This document shows positions 44,489 to 45,440 of a stretch of 45,440 nt of DNA, piece after piece. Position 1 is the stretch's first letter. The number at the start of each line of letters is the position of its first letter. The DNA is from an uncultured Prevotella sp. (GTDB lineage Bacteria > Bacteroidota > Bacteroidia > Bacteroidales > Bacteroidaceae). Location of the stretch: positions 1 to 45,440 of the forward strand of contig CAJJWN010000024.1 in NCBI GenBank assembly GCA_905196835.1. Reading direction: 5' to 3'. Position numbers and translations under genes: made by a program. The notes under the pieces were generated by a model. The model saw only the letters and a list, made by a program, of their open reading frames with translations. It ran no database searches and was not told where the DNA came from.

Positions 44489-45151
44489 TTACTTTTTGTT
44501 ATTACCATTTATTTGTGTCACTTTCAATTTCTCCTGCATCAGACTGTCCGACAAGGTCTTTAATCCTTTGTCGTAGCCGTCAGCTTCCTGTCGTATCCAG
44601 TCAATAGTTTCTTCGTTGCGGTGGATGTCGAACACGTCATTCAGCCAAAGGATATGCTTCGCATTACATCCTCCCCATGAACGGATGACACGGAACTTCA
44701 AGGCATCGTCCGCATACTGACGCTTGGATTTCCATAGCTCGATGTTTCCCCAGATGGAAAGGCTGCATACGATGCCCATGCCGACCAAAAGAGAAAACAC
44801 TTTGCTTGACCGGATGTCAAAGCTATGGCGGTGGATATGTTCCTGTGGCTCGGTATCTCGTTCTTCCGAACTTCGGGCAAACATCTCTTTTAAATCACGT
44901 AACAGATGCAGAATCCTGTTCGATGCGTAAACCTCCGCTTCCGCAAATTTGGTCAGCATGGCTTTGGTCTGTGCCTGATGCTCTTTTGCGGAACTGTCAA
45001 ACAGCTCCTTTACGGCTGTCAAATCCACCGCTGGAGGCAGTCCGCTTGCTTGGTCATTTGCTACTTTTGAAGCGTTCTCCAATTTCCCGTTGATACCTTT
45101 GAGATCATTCTTAATACCCTCGAAAAGTGCATATACTTCGTTATTATCCAT
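44489..45151 (-). CDS. Coiled-coil protein with one central membrane helix, mobile-element associated
   Basis: 220 residues. The first 110 are predicted helical with coiled-coil character (FEGIKNDLKGINGKLENASKV, QAQTKAMLTKFAEAEVYASNRI); one hydrophobic segment SLLVGMGIVCSLSIWGNIELW (about 121-141) follows; the last 80 residues are hydrophilic. No signal peptide. The family was not recognised by name. Its place between a small basic-tailed protein and a recombinase, with gaps of 2 and 5 nt, resembles mobilisation regions of Bacteroidales elements, where such proteins follow the relaxase gene. A mobilisation role is inference. Confidence 0.65.
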   Translation of the reverse strand: MDNNEVYALFEGIKNDLKGINGKLENASKVANDQASGLPPAVDLTAVKELFDSSAKEHQAQTKAMLTKFAEAEVYASNRILHLLRDLKEMFARSSEERDTEPQEHIHRHSFDIRSSKVFSLLVGMGIVCSLSIWGNIELWKSKRQYADDALKFRVIRSWGGCNAKHILWLNDVFDIHRNEETIDWIRQEADGYDKGLKTLSDSLMQEKLKVTQINGNNKK

Positions 45152-45153
45152 AT

Positions 45154-45429
45154 TCAGAATCTTATTTTACGTTGTTTCTTTTTCTTGTTCTTACGTTTTA
45201 ACTCTTCCTCAAAATAGTTCTCATCTGCCTGAGCATTTGTATTGTCCGGCATGAAAAGACCTATTGAGCTGCTGTACAAATCATCACTGCCTCTTGGTTC
45301 AAACTGTGATGTCTGTAACATCGGTTGTTCCTTGTCTATTGCTTGGTCGGACATTACCCTTTGTCGTTCATTGTAGCGGTTGGTGTTCAACGCCGCATCA
45401 ATTTTGGAATAGCTGAACCGCCTGGCCAT
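45154..45429 (-). CDS. 91-residue protein with lysine-rich tail, mobile-element associated
   Basis: Begins MARRFSYSKIDAALNTNRYN and ends in a strongly basic stretch (EELKRKNKKKKQRKIRF). No domain recognised. It is 2 nt before the coiled-coil gene and 11 nt from the window end; the ATG at 45429 gives a plausible start, but an earlier start outside the window cannot be excluded. Presumably part of the element's mobilisation operon, which continues to the right. Confidence 0.6.
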   Translation of the reverse strand: MARRFSYSKIDAALNTNRYNERQRVMSDQAIDKEQPMLQTSQFEPRGSDDLYSSSIGLFMPDNTNAQADENYFEEELKRKNKKKKQRKIRF

Positions 45430-45440
45430 TTTTGAACCGC

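Overview
The window looks like a chromosomal segment of a Prevotella-like member of the Bacteroidales, with a piece of acquired DNA at the right end. The evidence is SusC/SusD pairs with lipoprotein partners, promoters of the Bacteroidetes type (a -7 box TAnnTTTG, rarely a clear -33 TTTG), few Shine-Dalgarno sites, lipid A synthesis by LpxK, and core gene types (guaA, groESL, thiL, sppA) with best resemblance to Bacteroidales proteins. No species is claimed.

Left part (1-6.5 kb): the 3' end of one polysaccharide utilisation locus, with a 5'-truncated SusC, a SusD and a surface lipoprotein with FN3-like and beta-helix parts, closed by a strong terminator. 6.5-7.3 kb is gene-free and full of repeats, including a nested palindrome with 45-bp perfect arms. 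7.3-14.6 kb is housekeeping DNA read leftwards: a small carboxypeptidase-regulatory-like protein, guaA, a probable MurU/AmgK peptidoglycan-recycling pair in which the kinase is fused to a RapZ C-terminal domain, a small membrane protein, a candidate small RNA, and groES-groEL. 15.3-23.8 kb holds an acyltransferase, a ThrE-type exporter, a short-chain dehydrogenase, SppA, and lpxK-pnp-thiL.

24.2-34.5 kb is a second, complete PUL that probably handles beta-mannan: GH26 enzyme, a three-module secreted protein overlapping it by 4 nt, SusC, SusD, a SusE-position glycan-binding lipoprotein, and a secreted protein of related module type that is broken by an in-frame TAG.

A tRNA-Phe with its own terminator lies at 34.73-34.80 kb. 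Beyond it the base composition and gene types change: a tyrosine integrase that has lost its catalytic domain, a fossil gene start, a two-gene operon of an unknown 198-aa protein and an XRE-ImmA/IrrE protein, a 57-aa basic protein, and, facing them, a two-gene restriction-modification operon whose main chain joins a GIY-YIG-like nuclease, SF2 helicase and N6-adenine methylase. Next to that operon is an intact tyrosine recombinase of the kind that flips promoters in Bacteroides, and between the two lies a promoter flanked by 13/14-bp inverted repeats, pointing away from the operon. I read this as a candidate phase-variable (invertible promoter) defence locus, at present in the OFF orientation. 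Two further genes of the mobile element run off the right end.

Intergenic regions of the whole backbone carry several repeat families (hairpins built from 7-nt words; AAAGGCGG/CCGCCTTT clusters), and these sit between genes that otherwise look co-transcribed.
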